DNA from: Deltaproteobacteria bacterium | GTDB taxonomy: Bacteria; Desulfobacterota; Anaeroferrophillalia; Anaeroferrophillales; Tharpellaceae | DNA length: 26,616 nt | Direction of reading: 5' to 3' | NCBI GenBank assembly: GCA_030633185.1 | Contig: DAOVTG010000007.1 | Coordinates: 1-26,616, forward strand | In this document: positions 6,465 to 14,072 of the stretch, piece by piece | Numbering within the stretch: position 1 is the first letter of the stretch | How the letters are laid out: each line of letters begins with the position of its first letter | Notes under the pieces: generated by a model | Databases searched by the model: none | What the model saw: the letters and a program-made list of their open reading frames with translations, nothing else | What the model was told of the DNA's origin: nothing | Position numbers and translations under genes: made by a program

Positions 6465-7463
6465 ATGAAACCTTTTATCAGATGTACTGCAATAGTTACG
6501 ATTATGGTGATAGTCTGGGGCCTGTTTTTGATTGTACCGGTTACCCAAGCTCGTGAATTGCGTATCTCACATCAGTTTTCAGAAGCCGACGCCCGACATA
6601 AACTGGCGCTGGAATTTGCCGCCGAAGTTGAGAAAGCGACCGAAGGATCCTTGACCTTTAAGCTTTTCCCTTCGCAAGCTCTTTTTAAATCAAAATCCCA
6701 ATATGATGCCCTGGCCAAAGGTGCTCTTGACCTTTCGGTTTTCCCTCTGGCCTATGCTTCCGGCAAAATCCCTGAGCTTGACATTACTCTAATGCCCTGC
6801 ATTATCGACAGCATTGAAGAGGGTATGTCCTGGCGCAATAAGGAGATCGGCAAAAGAGTAGAGGCCATTTGCGAAAAACGCGGCATGAAAATTATTACCT
6901 GGCTCTGGTACGCGGGTGGTATCGGCAGTAAAGTTAAACCTATTATAGTGCCCGATGATGTCAAAGGCATGAAATTTCGCGCCGCCGGTAAACTTTTTGA
7001 ATTCATGCTCAATGAGGCAGGAGCCTCGATTACGAGCATGGCCTCTTCCGAAATGTATATGGCTTTGCAAACCGGCGTTCTCAATGCCGGTTTGACTTCA
7101 GCCGAATCATTTGTCTCCTATCGTCTCTATGAACCCCTGGAATATTTCAATACCCCGGAGAATTATTCAATCTGGTACATGGCCGAACCTATCGTCATAT
7201 CTATGCGAACCTGGAATTCACTTTCCGTCAAAGAGAAAGAGGCGGTGACTGAAGTGGGTCTCAAACTCGAAGACCGAGCCTTGGAAATTGCCAACTCAGC
7301 AAATAGTATCGCGACCAAAGTTTTCAAAGAAGCTGGCATCAAAGTGCATGCTATGACCAAGGATGAATGGCAAACGTGGCGGATTTTGGCAGAAAAAACT
7401 TCATGGAAGCGTTTTGCTGACAAAGTAAAAAGTGGCCAGGAACTGCTTGATCTAGCTAAATAG
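6465..7463 (+). CDS. dctP: TRAP transporter substrate-binding protein (DctP family)
   Basis: Periplasmic solute receptor of 332 residues that captures an organic acid for the DctQ-DctM permease. It has a Sec signal peptide (hydrophobic 9-27, cleavage near VTQA-RE), then the DctP fold. KGMKFRAAG places Arg172, the family's carboxylate-binding arginine, in the expected position. EMYMALQTGVLNAGL is the usual hinge-side motif. The ATG at 6465 has AAGGAG eight bases upstream. In-frame starts further up (ATG 6402, TTG 6360) would put an odd basic extension before the signal peptide. The conserved arginine supports a carboxylate ligand; which one is not visible. Confidence 0.93.
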   Translation: MKPFIRCTAIVTIMVIVWGLFLIVPVTQARELRISHQFSEADARHKLALEFAAEVEKATEGSLTFKLFPSQALFKSKSQYDALAKGALDLSVFPLAYASGKIPELDITLMPCIIDSIEEGMSWRNKEIGKRVEAICEKRGMKIITWLWYAGGIGSKVKPIIVPDDVKGMKFRAAGKLFEFMLNEAGASITSMASSEMYMALQTGVLNAGLTSAESFVSYRLYEPLEYFNTPENYSIWYMAEPIVISMRTWNSLSVKEKEAVTEVGLKLEDRALEIANSANSIATKVFKEAGIKVHAMTKDEWQTWRILAEKTSWKRFADKVKSGQELLDLAK

Positions 7464-7467
7464 TTAC
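7459..7467 (+). repeat. Short dispersed repeat AATAGTTAC at the dctP stop codon
   Basis: The TAG stop of dctP (7461-7463) lies inside this copy. Another copy overlaps the TAG stop of the GntR gene (6322-6330). Confidence 0.5.
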
Positions 7468-7476
7468 AATAAAGCT

Positions 7477-7627
7477 GATGAACTCGTAAAAAGTCGTGGG
7501 ATGGCTAAGTAAAAATTTCGATAGACAAGATGTTGTGGTTCTCCAGGCGCGAGACCATACATGTAGTATGTCGAGTGTCTGGAGAACCACAACATCGCAG
7601 GATATCGGAACTTTTTACGACGCCATC
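7477..7627 (+). repeat. Full composite copy of dispersed palindromic repeat (R2)
   Basis: A short left unit (7477-7499, GATGAACTCGTAAAAAGTC then GTGG) is joined to a 128-base core (7500-7627). The core arms are 7531-7548 (TGTTGTGGTTCTCCAGGC) and 7577-7594. Relative to R1, two T-A pairs have become C-G pairs through changes on both arms, and one G-C pair has become a G-T wobble. The copy sits inside the TRAP operon between dctP and dctQ. Confidence 0.93.
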
Positions 7628-7628
7628 A

Positions 7629-7663
7629 AAGCTGCTTGTGACATCTTCCGTCACAAGCAGCTT
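7629..7663 (+). promoter_or_regulatory. Perfect 13-bp stem-loop between dctP and dctQ
   Basis: AAGCTGCTTGTGA (7629-7641) and TCACAAGCAGCTT (7651-7663) pair perfectly around a 9-base loop. It starts right after repeat R2 and ends 19 bases before dctQ. No T-run follows, so it is not a classical terminator. A hairpin in this position could protect the 3' end of dctP mRNA and let the receptor be made in excess over the permease. Confidence 0.65.
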
Positions 7664-7682
7664 ATTTGACGGAGATTTAGTA

Positions 7683-8195
7683 ATGGATATTGACCAGCCC
7701 ATAAAAAAGAATCCTTTTCAAGCAGTAGTTGACAAATTGTGTGATGTTGCCGGCTATTTCAGTGCTCTTGCAATCCTGCTGGCTACCCTGGTCATTGTTC
7801 ATCAAGTCGTAGTTCGCTATATTTTCAACCAACCGACTATCTGGCAGATTGAATTTGCTATCTATCTTCTTATTGCCGCCACCTTTATCGGAGCGGCCTA
7901 CGGCCTCAAAGAAAATTCCCATATCAATATTGAGCTGTTGACCGGGCTCTTGCCGAAACGGATAAAAAACGGACTTGACCTGGTAACCTCTTGCCTCGCG
8001 CTTATTTTTTGTCTTTACCTTGCCTGGAAAGGGGCGATCATGTGGTGGGATGCTTTTGACGGGGACTGGCACAGTTCCTCTCTCTGGTCGGTACCTCTGA
8101 TCTATCCTTACGCTATCCTGCCGATCGGCATGGGCCTTACTTCTTTGCAGTATATCGTAAAAATTCATGCTCAGATAAAAAAGCTGGGGAATTAA
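7683..8195 (+). CDS. dctQ: TRAP transporter small permease (DctQ family)
   Basis: Inner-membrane subunit of 170 residues with four predicted helices (about 22-44, 57-77, 99-120, 136-158). It matches DctQ layout: VVVRYIFNQPTIWQIEFAI early, then a mid-protein acidic/histidine loop (KENSHINIELL). It pairs with DctM for sodium-driven uptake of the ligand delivered by DctP. The ATG at 7683 is eight bases after GGAG. A longer frame opening at 7530 runs through repeat R2 and is not real coding sequence. Confidence 0.9.
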   Translation: MDIDQPIKKNPFQAVVDKLCDVAGYFSALAILLATLVIVHQVVVRYIFNQPTIWQIEFAIYLLIAATFIGAAYGLKENSHINIELLTGLLPKRIKNGLDLVTSCLALIFCLYLAWKGAIMWWDAFDGDWHSSSLWSVPLIYPYAILPIGMGLTSLQYIVKIHAQIKKLGN

Positions 8196-8210
8196 TAACG
8201 CAAGACACTG

Positions 8211-8253
8211 ATCTTTGCAGTCGTAAAAAGATAGTAGCGTGAACGATATCTTT
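8211..8253 (+). promoter_or_regulatory. Mutually exclusive short hairpins with a repeat fragment, between dctQ and dctM
   Basis: AAAGATA (8227-8233) can pair with ATCTTT upstream (8211-8216) or with TATCTTT downstream (8247-8253), but not both. GTCGTAAAAAG (8220-8230), a fragment of the dispersed repeat terminus, is part of this segment. The arms are only 6-7 bp, so a regulatory role is uncertain. Confidence 0.3.
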
Positions 8254-8282
8254 GATGATGAGCTGAATAAAACAGGAATATT

Positions 8283-9620
8283 ATGAACCCACTGACTACC
8301 GGATTAATTGCGGCATCAATTGCTTTGGTGGTGTTGTTAAGCGGCATGCCCATCGCCTTTGCCTTGGGAGTATCGTCGCTGACCATCATGTACATCTTCA
8401 TGGATCCCTTTCAACTGTCGATGGTGGCCGAAACCATCTATGAAGGAATCAACGATTTTGGCCTGCTTTCCATTCCTCTCTTTATTTTCATGGGCATGAT
8501 AGTTGCCGTGAGCAAAGCTGGCGCTGATCTCTATGAATGTTTTCATAAGTGGCTTTATCGTATACCCGGTGGTCTTGGTATCAGCAATATCGTCAGTTGT
8601 GCGGTTTTTGCCGCCCTGACCGGTTCAAGTCCGGCCTGTGCCGCGGCCATCGGAACCATGGGGATTCCGGAGATGCGCAAGCGCGGATATCCCGACGGAT
8701 TGGCCACCGGCATCATTGCCGCCGGTGGCACCCTGGGAATCCTGATTCCTCCCAGTGTAACCTTGATTGTCTACGGCATAGCCACGGAAACCTCAATTGG
8801 TAAACTGTTCATGGCGGGCATCATTCCCGGCCTGATGGTCGCCGGCCTTTTCAGCTTCTGGGTTTTCTGGCAACAACGTAATGCACTTAAACTACAGGCA
8901 CTTAATGCTGCCGCCGCCCAAGAATCACTACCCGTCGCTGAGCATTATACCTTGGGTGAAAGATTACACGCTTCAATAAAAACGATTCCTTTGATGATAG
9001 TCGTTTGTTTAGTCTTAGGTTCCCTATATACAGGCTGGGCGACACCGAGTGAGGCAGCTGGCGTCGGAGCCTTTCTGGTTTTAATCACGGTAGCCCTACT
9101 TTACAAGATTTACAAACCATCCGCGATTATGGAGATAATGCTGCGAACAACGCGGGAAAGTTCGATGATCATGATGATTATCGCTACATCCTTTCTCTTT
9201 GGTGCGGTTCTGACCAATCTTTACATCGCTCAGTCTCTAGCTCATGCCATCGTCGATATGGAGGTCTCGCGCTGGATGGTGATGGGAATGATTAATATCC
9301 TCTTGCTGGTGCTTGGCTGTTTTTTGCCGCCAGTGGCCATCATTCTTATACTCTCACCTATTCTGCATCCGATTATCACCGGACTGGGCTTTGATCCGAT
9401 ATGGTTTGGCATTGTCATGACGCTTAACCTGGAAGCCGGGCTGGTGACACCACCGGTGGGGCTTAATCTCTATATTGTCCAAGGGGTAGCCCCGGATATC
9501 CCTATCGCCACAGTATTGAGAGGTGTAATTCCCTTTATTGTGTTATTACTTATCGGAATAATAATTCTTTGTTTATTCCCGGAACTGGCAACCTGGTTGC
9601 CGTCAAAAATGATTAAATAG
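8283..9620 (+). CDS. dctM: TRAP transporter large permease (DctM family)
   Basis: Membrane transport subunit of 445 residues, the normal size, with many hydrophobic helices. The DctM signature is complete: GIPEMRKRGYPDGLATGIIA, then GGTLGILIPPSVTLIVYGIA, and SIGKLFMAGIIPGL. In the second half, VTPPVGLNLYIVQGVA is the repeated half-site. It forms the channel partner of DctQ. AGGA lies upstream of the ATG. A gap of 87 bases after dctQ is longer than usual for this pair and contains a repeat fragment. Confidence 0.95.
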   Translation: MNPLTTGLIAASIALVVLLSGMPIAFALGVSSLTIMYIFMDPFQLSMVAETIYEGINDFGLLSIPLFIFMGMIVAVSKAGADLYECFHKWLYRIPGGLGISNIVSCAVFAALTGSSPACAAAIGTMGIPEMRKRGYPDGLATGIIAAGGTLGILIPPSVTLIVYGIATETSIGKLFMAGIIPGLMVAGLFSFWVFWQQRNALKLQALNAAAAQESLPVAEHYTLGERLHASIKTIPLMIVVCLVLGSLYTGWATPSEAAGVGAFLVLITVALLYKIYKPSAIMEIMLRTTRESSMIMMIIATSFLFGAVLTNLYIAQSLAHAIVDMEVSRWMVMGMINILLLVLGCFLPPVAIILILSPILHPIITGLGFDPIWFGIVMTLNLEAGLVTPPVGLNLYIVQGVAPDIPIATVLRGVIPFIVLLLIGIIILCLFPELATWLPSKMIK

Positions 9621-9658
9621 TGTACAACCAAAAACCGCTCGATTATCAGGAGTGATAG

Positions 9659-11188
9659 ATGAATCTGGCTGAGAAAATTCACCAAACCGCAATTAGTTAC
9701 GGAGACAAACCAGCTATAGTTTTTGAAGGTATAAGCTACTCGTTTACGAATATCGACAAAGAAGTCGGACGTTACGCCAGCGTATTGAAACAATTGGGTA
9801 TTGGACCTGGAATTCGGGTCGCCTTTCAGCTCGATAAATGTATGGAGTTTATTTTTCTTCACCTTGCCAATTTAAGTATCGGTGGCATTACTCTACCCCT
9901 TAATTCCGGCTATCAAACTGATGAAGTCGAATATTTTCTCTCCGATTCGGAAAGCTCACTTTTTGTTACTGACAGTAAGCGTTACCACACCCACCTACCA
10001 ATGTTGGAGAAGATCGGGGTCAAAGTGGCCGTAATCAATAATGAAACGGTAACCGGGGCTGTCAACCTGCGAGGCCTTCTTGAAAAGGTTAGCACAGTAA
10101 CCGAGCAACATAATTTCCCGACTGGAGACGATGATGTTGCTGTCATCTGTTATACTTCGGGTACCACCGGACGCTCCAAAGGGGCGATGATTACCCATCG
10201 CAACCTGATTGCCAATATGCTCGACCTTAAAAATATCTGGCAGTGGACTGAAAATGATATTCTGCTTCATATTTTACCACTTTTTCATGTGCATGGTCTT
10301 TTTGTGGCTCTGCATGGCAGCCTCTATGCCGGTTCAACGGTTATCATGCATGAACGTTTTGAGCCCGATCGAACTTGGCGAACCATGGTTGAAGAGAACT
10401 GCACCATGATGATGGGTGTGCCCACCGTCTATCAGCGTCTGATGAACGAGTGGGATAAGCTGCCGGCAAAACCGGATTTATCGAGTATGCGAGTTTTTAT
10501 TTCCGGTTCAGCCCCGCTTTCAATAAACCTCTTCGCCCGTTTTGAAAAAGCAACCGGTTTCAGACTCCTTGAACGTTACGGTATGACCGAGACCGGCATG
10601 AATACTTCGAATACGTATGATCCGACGGGTCGCAAGCCGGGAAGCGTCGGTTTCCCGTTGCCCGGAGTCAGTCTCAGAGTTATTGATGGCGAGGGTAAGG
10701 ATGTAGTACCCGGAGAAATCGGCGAGATGCTTTTAAAAGGAGATAATGTTTTTAAGGGTTATTGGCAAATGCCGGAGAAAACCAAAGAATCATTTGTTGA
10801 TGGCTGGTTTCGATCCGGTGATCTGGGCTATCAGGAGCCGGATGATGAAATGCGGGTTTATCTATCCGGACGGGCCAAAGAGTTGATCATTTCAGGCGGC
10901 TATAATGTCTATCCCAAAGAGGTAGAAACCGTCCTGGAAACTCATGCAGCTGTAAAAGAGTGCGCGGTGGTGGGTTTGTTCGACGAAGATTTTGGAGAAA
11001 AGGTGACTGCTGCTGTCGTGCTACAGGATGGATTTGATGAAATCAATCCGGCTGAAATAATCACTTTTTGTAGATCTAAGCTGGCGGTTTTCAAATGTCC
11101 GAAAACAATCCATTTTATTGATGAGTTACCACGTAATGCGATGGGTAAGATTCAGAAAAACCAACTTGTCGAAAGGTATAAGAGGTAG
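9659..11188 (+). CDS. AMP-forming acyl-CoA synthetase, malonyl-CoA synthetase (MatB)-like
   Basis: ANL-superfamily ligase of 509 residues that adenylates an acid and makes its CoA thioester. The P-loop TSGTTGRSKG is at 166-175, YGMTET at 307-312, the D388 motif in SGDLG, R405 in SGRAKELIISGG, and the catalytic Lys497 in PRNAMGKIQ. The stretches LERYGMTETGMNTSN, GSVGFPLPGVSLRV and GGYNVYPKEVE resemble malonyl/methylmalonyl-CoA synthetases more than acetyl- or long-chain ligases. Its place after a TRAP system and a GntR regulator also recalls malonate-use loci. No malonyl-CoA decarboxylase is nearby, so a substituted malonate or other short dicarboxylate is equally possible. Confidence 0.85.
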   Translation: MNLAEKIHQTAISYGDKPAIVFEGISYSFTNIDKEVGRYASVLKQLGIGPGIRVAFQLDKCMEFIFLHLANLSIGGITLPLNSGYQTDEVEYFLSDSESSLFVTDSKRYHTHLPMLEKIGVKVAVINNETVTGAVNLRGLLEKVSTVTEQHNFPTGDDDVAVICYTSGTTGRSKGAMITHRNLIANMLDLKNIWQWTENDILLHILPLFHVHGLFVALHGSLYAGSTVIMHERFEPDRTWRTMVEENCTMMMGVPTVYQRLMNEWDKLPAKPDLSSMRVFISGSAPLSINLFARFEKATGFRLLERYGMTETGMNTSNTYDPTGRKPGSVGFPLPGVSLRVIDGEGKDVVPGEIGEMLLKGDNVFKGYWQMPEKTKESFVDGWFRSGDLGYQEPDDEMRVYLSGRAKELIISGGYNVYPKEVETVLETHAAVKECAVVGLFDEDFGEKVTAAVVLQDGFDEINPAEIITFCRSKLAVFKCPKTIHFIDELPRNAMGKIQKNQLVERYKR

Positions 11189-11192
11189 ATAA

Positions 11193-11894
11193 TTGAAACG
11201 TCTGGCGGTGATTATTCCTGGTATCTTGACCCCGAAAGAACTGGTGAAAAAAGTCGACCATATGATGAGATTCGTCTCGCCGGGAACCGAGGTCAAAGCT
11301 TTTCTCTTTTCCGGCCACACTAGATCTATAAAGGTTGGTGGCGATGTTTCTTTGCTGGCCGGGGAAACAAAAGCGATCGCAATTGAAGTTGAAAAACAGG
11401 GCTTTGATGCTTTAGTTATACATGGAATTTGCGATTTTGGCATTGAAGCCGCACGAGGAGCTGTCGATATCCCGGTCATCGGCCTGGGCTCAGCGACCTT
11501 CCATCTTGCCAGTCAGTTGGCCGATCGTTTCGGAGTGGTCACTAAAAGTGATGCCACCATTCCTGAATTTTCTCGCCGCATAAAGTTGATGGGGTGCTTT
11601 GAACGTATAACCTCGTTGCGCCCTCTCAATATACCCGAAACTGATCTATGGTTAAGAAGCGAAGAGATAACAGAAAAATTTATCGAGATTGCTCGCTACC
11701 AGATAGAGCATGAAGGTGCTCAACTGATTGTTGCCGGTTATTCCGCAATTTTAGGCATTTTACCACCAGGATCCAAGGAAAGATTTGAACAAGAATTAAA
11801 GGTTCCGGTTATTGATGGCGTTCCGGTAGCACTTAAAACGGCTGAAATGATGATTGATCTGAAGATAACTCAGAGCCATTTGACCTATCCGTAA
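11193..11894 (+). CDS. Asp/Glu/hydantoin racemase-superfamily protein lacking the usual cysteines
   Basis: The 233-residue protein aligns along its length with hydantoin/aspartate racemase-fold enzymes: GFDALVIHGICDFGIEAARG (about 70-89), VPVIDGVPVALKTAEMM near the C-terminus. In racemases each half carries a catalytic Cys. Here the first position (normally A-C-F-D-D-P-G) is Gly, with a Cys two residues later, and the second (normally L-G-C-A) is Tyr in VAGYSAI. A two-base racemase is therefore unlikely. Arylmalonate decarboxylase and maleate isomerase are relatives with altered cysteines. It starts with TTG six bases after AGAGGT, overlapping the ligase stop region, so it is coupled to the MatB-like gene and probably acts on the same acid. 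Confidence 0.75.
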   Translation: MKRLAVIIPGILTPKELVKKVDHMMRFVSPGTEVKAFLFSGHTRSIKVGGDVSLLAGETKAIAIEVEKQGFDALVIHGICDFGIEAARGAVDIPVIGLGSATFHLASQLADRFGVVTKSDATIPEFSRRIKLMGCFERITSLRPLNIPETDLWLRSEEITEKFIEIARYQIEHEGAQLIVAGYSAILGILPPGSKERFEQELKVPVIDGVPVALKTAEMMIDLKITQSHLTYP

Positions 11895-11896
11895 GC

Positions 11897-11939
11897 TTGA
11901 TGCCCTCGTAAAAAGTCACGGGATGGCTAAGTAAAAATT
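11897..11939 (+). repeat. Short composite repeat copy (R6), inverted twin of R4
   Basis: It begins 2 bases after the racemase-like gene's stop codon and matches the complement of 5513-5555 at all 43 bases. The two copies bracket the GntR, TRAP, ligase and racemase genes. Confidence 0.9.
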
Positions 11940-11985
11940 GTAACTGGTATTGGGTATATATTTGGTAACTTATGGCTTTGCTGAT

Positions 11986-12543
11986 CTAACCCGGCCAGAC
12001 CGGCAGATGCCCTTCGTTAATAGTTGCCAGAGTCGGCAGAGAAATATCCTTTTCCGAGAGAATGACCTCCTCTTCGGGCCACTCTATGCCAATTCCCGGG
12101 TCACTCCAAAGCAATCCATGCTCATCTCCATGACAATAAAGATCGGTGCATTTATAGTAGACTTCGGCGGTTTCGCTCAACACCATAAAGCCATGAGCTA
12201 GACCGGGCGGCACAAAAAGCTGATGCCGGTTAGCATCGGACAGAGTATAACCAACCCAGCGACCGAAAGTCGGCGAACCACGCCGGATATCGACGGCCAC
12301 GTCAAAAATCTCTCCCTTTAAAACAAAAACCAGTTTCCCCTGCGGCTGTTTGAGCTGATAATGAAGGCCCCGCACCGTCCCCCGTTCCGAATATGACATA
12401 TTATCCTGAACAAAACTGTAAGGCACCCCCCCATCACTATATTTACCCTGATTAAAGGTCTCCATAAAAAAACCCCGCTGATCACGAAAAATATCGGGTT
12501 TTATCAAACAAACACCGGCAATGTCGGTATTTATAAAATCCAT
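11986..12543 (-). CDS. rfbC: dTDP-4-dehydrorhamnose 3,5-epimerase
   Basis: Cupin-fold epimerase of 185 residues in the dTDP-L-rhamnose pathway, which supplies rhamnose for surface polysaccharide. The family motifs are clear: FRDQRGFFMETF (19-30), the catalytic-His segment RGLHYQ (His61), and VPPGLAHGF (111-119). The length is normal. The ATG at 12543 has AAGGAGA seven bases upstream; a frame extending to 12678 adds a spurious hydrophobic N-terminus. rfbA, rfbB and rfbD are not in the window, so the gene stands alone, divergent from larA and convergent with the catabolic block. Confidence 0.95.
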   Translation of the reverse strand: MDFINTDIAGVCLIKPDIFRDQRGFFMETFNQGKYSDGGVPYSFVQDNMSYSERGTVRGLHYQLKQPQGKLVFVLKGEIFDVAVDIRRGSPTFGRWVGYTLSDANRHQLFVPPGLAHGFMVLSETAEVYYKCTDLYCHGDEHGLLWSDPGIGIEWPEEEVILSEKDISLPTLATINEGHLPVWPG

Positions 12544-12775
12544 TAAGCAATCTCCTTGTAAAATGGATAAAAATTTACACAAAAGGATACCACTATAAAA
12601 GAGTAAAGAGAAGAAAAAAAGAGGTGGAAATAATATTTCAATTAAAAAAATGTGGTCTTTTCGCCGAAGACTCAACAATAATGTGTTGTTTTTACATCCC
12701 TCATGATATACAAAATATCCTGTCGCTGAGCCGTTATTAATAAAATAACTATCTGGTTTTGATTAAGGAGAACCC

Positions 12776-14053
12776 ATGAAAATCACACTAAGCTACGGCC
12801 TTGAAGGTTTACCTCTTGAAATAACCGAAAGTCCCGGTTTCCAGGGAGTTTTACGCCCCCGCGAAGCGCCGGCCGTTGAAAACCCCAAAGCGGCTGTACT
12901 ACAAGCCTTGCGCAAACCGATTGCGGCAAAACCATTAGGCGATCTTGCCCAAGGATGTCAAAGTGCCTGTGTGGTTATCAGCGATATAACTCGCCCTGTG
13001 CCTAATCAAATCATCCTCCCTCCCCTGCTCGCTGAGATTGAAGAATCCGGTATAAAAAGGGAAGCGATTACTATCCTTATCGCCACCGGCATCCATCGTC
13101 CCAATGAGGGTGATGAACTGATCGCTCTGGTCGGGGCCGAGATTGCCGAAAACTATCGTATCATCAATCACTTCTCCAAAGAGGCCGATGATATGGTTTT
13201 AGTCGGTGAAATTAACGACGGCGTCCCCGCCTTGATCAACCGTCACTATGTTGCGGCCGACCTTAAGATCTTGACCGGTTTTATCGAACCCCATATGTGG
13301 GCCGGTTTCTCCGGCGGCCGCAAATCGATTCTGCCCGGTATCTCTTCGCTGGAAACCCTTGAATATATGCATGGTCCAGAGATGATCGCCCATCCGATGA
13401 CGGTTTACGGGGCTCTTAATGACAATCCTTTTCATGAAGCAGGCCTGACAATTATGGAAAAGGCCGGGGCCGATTTCATCGTCAATGTGACTCTTAACCC
13501 GGCTAAACAGATCACCCGGGTTTTTGCCGGCCACCCGGTCAAGGCCCACCTTGAAGGATGTCATTTCCTCGCCCCTTTTTGTACCAAGGAGCTTGAAGAG
13601 CCGCTCGATTTTATTGTCACAACCAACTCCGGAGCACCACTTGACTGCAATCTCTACCAGTCCGTCAAAGGCATCACCGGAGCCGCACCGGTCGTCAAAA
13701 CAGGTGGTGAAATCCTGATTGCCAGTGCCTGCAGCGAGGGCGCTGGCAGTCCGGAATATATTGAAATCCTGAAAATGATCGACACTCCGCAAAACTTTAT
13801 CAAACGCCTTTTAGCAAAAGAGTTCTTTATCCCCGACCAGTGGTGCGCGCAAGAGACCTACCAAGTGATGATTGATCATCCGGTCTGGCTCTACAGCGAC
13901 GGTTTGAGTCCGGCCGAGATTGAAAGTTACCATATGAAACCGATTCAATCTTTAGAAAAGGCAATTGCCGAGTTACTGGACCGACACGGACAAAAAGCCC
14001 GTTGGGCGGTAGTTCCGGATGGGCCTTTGGTGATTTTGCAACTATCAACATAA
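12776..14053 (+). CDS. larA: Nickel-pincer lactate racemase family protein (LarA)
   Basis: LarA interconverts D- and L-lactate (some homologues act on malate or other 2-hydroxy acids) using a nickel-pincer nucleotide cofactor. The 425-residue length equals the family norm. Catalytic and cofactor residues are at nearly the reference numbers: His107 (ATGIHR), His173 (GFIEPH), Lys183 (GGRKS, the cofactor-tethering lysine), His199 (MHG), Gln295 and Lys298 (NLYQSVK). AAGGAG precedes the ATG. The cofactor-making genes larB, larC and larE are not in the window. An FAD-linked D-lactate-type dehydrogenase follows after 19 bases, so the racemase probably feeds one isomer to it. Confidence 0.9.
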   Translation: MKITLSYGLEGLPLEITESPGFQGVLRPREAPAVENPKAAVLQALRKPIAAKPLGDLAQGCQSACVVISDITRPVPNQIILPPLLAEIEESGIKREAITILIATGIHRPNEGDELIALVGAEIAENYRIINHFSKEADDMVLVGEINDGVPALINRHYVAADLKILTGFIEPHMWAGFSGGRKSILPGISSLETLEYMHGPEMIAHPMTVYGALNDNPFHEAGLTIMEKAGADFIVNVTLNPAKQITRVFAGHPVKAHLEGCHFLAPFCTKELEEPLDFIVTTNSGAPLDCNLYQSVKGITGAAPVVKTGGEILIASACSEGAGSPEYIEILKMIDTPQNFIKRLLAKEFFIPDQWCAQETYQVMIDHPVWLYSDGLSPAEIESYHMKPIQSLEKAIAELLDRHGQKARWAVVPDGPLVILQLST

Positions 14054-14072
14054 AATGTAAAGAGGCGATAAC

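Noticed and set aside
7635..7657. TTGTGA and TCACAA halves in the dctP-dctQ hairpin as a CRP/HcpR site
   Set aside because: The spacing is 9 bases instead of the usual 6, the location is inside the operon, and the symmetry is explained by the longer 13-bp stem.
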